Positions 46,005 to 46,526 of a stretch of DNA of 46,526 nt are shown here, piece by piece (the first letter of the stretch is position 1; each line of letters opens with the position of its first letter). The translations under genes were made by a program, and so were the position numbers. The notes under the pieces were generated by a model. The model was not told where the DNA came from. It did no database searches and was given only the letters and a program-made list of their open reading frames with translations. Origin of the DNA: a virus; IMG/VR virus record IMGVR_UViG_3300042876_000947, positions 1 through 46,526 of that record; one strand, given 5' to 3'.

Positions 46005-46230
46005 CCATCCGCTCGGCATCCCCCTCGACGCCCACCAGGTCCGCCGCCTCGACCGCCTGCGCGAGCTTGCGGGCGGTGAGGTGGCGCCGAGCTGGGGCCG
46101 CGATGTCGCCGGCGAGTGGTTCGTGGACGTCCTCGGCCGGCGCTACCACGGCGACACGCTGAACGGGGCGATCGGCGAGGCGCTCCGCGCGCTCGAGGCC
46201 CGCCCATGGCTCCGGGGAGCGACGGTATGA
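45991..46230 (+). CDS. Small hypothetical early protein
   Basis: A 79-aa protein from ATG 45991, overlapping the previous stop. LDAHQVRRLDRLRELAGGEVAPSWGRDVAGEWFVDVLGRRYHGDTLNGAIGEALRAL: a helical start, then a short beta meander and a helix. The pattern is common in small phage proteins; function unknown. Confidence 0.58.
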   Translation: MSAADHPLGIPLDAHQVRRLDRLRELAGGEVAPSWGRDVAGEWFVDVLGRRYHGDTLNGAIGEALRALEARPWLRGATV

Positions 46231-46424
46231 AGCACCTCGACCCGCAGGTGGTGATCGCGATGGCCCCGGAGTTCGCCGCGGCGGAGAGCGCCCGCGCCGA
46301 CGCGATCGTGGAGATGGACCAGGGGAGCAGCCCCGCTGCCCTGCGGCGGCATCTGCTTCTGGCGGCGACGCACTACGAGCGCGCGGCGCAGCGGATCCCG
46401 ATGACGGAGGTGAAGCGTGGCTAG
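46227..46424 (+). CDS. Small hypothetical early protein
   Basis: A 65-aa helical protein (VVIAMAPEFAAAESARADAIVEMDQGSSPAALRRHLLLAATHYERAAQRI) from ATG 46227, overlapping the previous stop by 4 nt (ATGA). Its own end overlaps the next GTG. The function is unknown. Confidence 0.58.
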   Translation: MKHLDPQVVIAMAPEFAAAESARADAIVEMDQGSSPAALRRHLLLAATHYERAAQRIPMTEVKRG

Positions 46425-46526
46425 GACGAAGCCGCCGCCGCAGGCCTTCCCGAAGCCGACGCGGACCGAACGCCTGAAGACCGAGCGGGAGGAGCGAGAG
46501 CGGGAGATCCTCGCCCGCGGCGAGCT
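46417..46526 (+). CDS. N-terminal part of the zinc-ribbon/HTH protein (runs off the edge)
   Basis: GTG 46417 (V-A-R-T-K-P-P-P-Q-A-F-P-K-P) with GAGGTGAAGC before it. The protein is basic and runs off the right edge after 36 codons (ending I-L-A-R-G-E plus two bases). If the right edge is joined to base 1, the frame continues as L-C-R-K-K-S-R-L-R-K and the zinc ribbon is completed. That supports a circular molecule with the window edge inside this gene. Confidence 0.72.
   Translation, partial: MARTKPPPQAFPKPTRTERLKTEREEREREILARGE

Noticed and set aside
1-46526. CRISPR array or insertion sequence
   Set aside because: No spaced repeats of CRISPR type and no transposase with terminal repeats were seen; the only exact direct repeat noticed is the 43-bp pair at 18638 and 18824.

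Overview
The window looks like a complete temperate myophage (contractile tail) genome of about 46.5 kb from a high-GC bacterium. Evidence for a tailed myovirus is a terminase, a DUF1073-type portal, a DUF2184-type capsid, a DUF3383-type tail sheath, a DUF3277-type tube and a gp25/gpJ baseplate. The very high G+C, the sigma-like region-4 protein and the small exported cargo proteins suggest a Myxococcota / Anaeromyxobacter-like host, but this is inference. The last gene at the right edge (46417-46526) and the first at the left edge (1-472) join in frame into one zinc-ribbon/HTH protein. The window is therefore probably a circular or circularly permuted genome opened inside that gene.

Layout. 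(1) 1-2394, plus strand: end of the early operon, finishing with a large serine integrase. A dyad-symmetric 44-bp site (2299-2342) inside the 3' end of that gene holds an 18-bp match to the 3' end of a tRNA, probably initiator tRNA, and is the likely attP. (2) 2439-24343, minus strand, read right to left: portal, head morphogenesis, protease/scaffold, capsid, neck, sheath, tube, tail chaperone with a likely -1 frameshift, tape measure, baseplate, fibres, lysis genes and LamG-type fibre. One plus-strand lipoprotein/metalloprotease gene (7234-7740) interrupts this block. (3) 24372-34113, minus strand: terminase subunits, Cys-rich proteins, RuvC-like resolvase, replication organiser, DNA methylase, sigma-like protein, DUF3850 protein, CII-like protein and a small XRE repressor. 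Most genes in the repressor-proximal part overlap by 4 nt. (4) 34214-39108: lower-GC immunity and cargo region with a second HTH protein, exported proteins, an HTH-ImmA/IrrE protease with an unknown partner, a DUF2335 membrane-protein pair and an HTH protein. (5) 39222-46526, plus strand: early recombination/replication operon (Cas4-like nuclease, candidate annealing protein, SbcC-like ATPase, ParB-like protein, clamp-like protein and small ORFs) running across the circle junction into the integrase.

Control. The same 19-bp operator (GGTTG-N9-CAACC, 17 of 19 identical) lies on the minus-strand repressor promoter (34114-34132) and on the plus-strand early promoter (39170-39188). One repressor could therefore silence both directions. 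The repressor mRNA looks leaderless.

The most unusual signal is an 8-nt element, TGATACGT (once CGATACGT). It sits exactly 7 nt before the start codons of five minus-strand virion/lysis genes that lack a Shine-Dalgarno sequence. It may be a phage-specific leaderless promoter or a Shine-Dalgarno-replacing translation signal.
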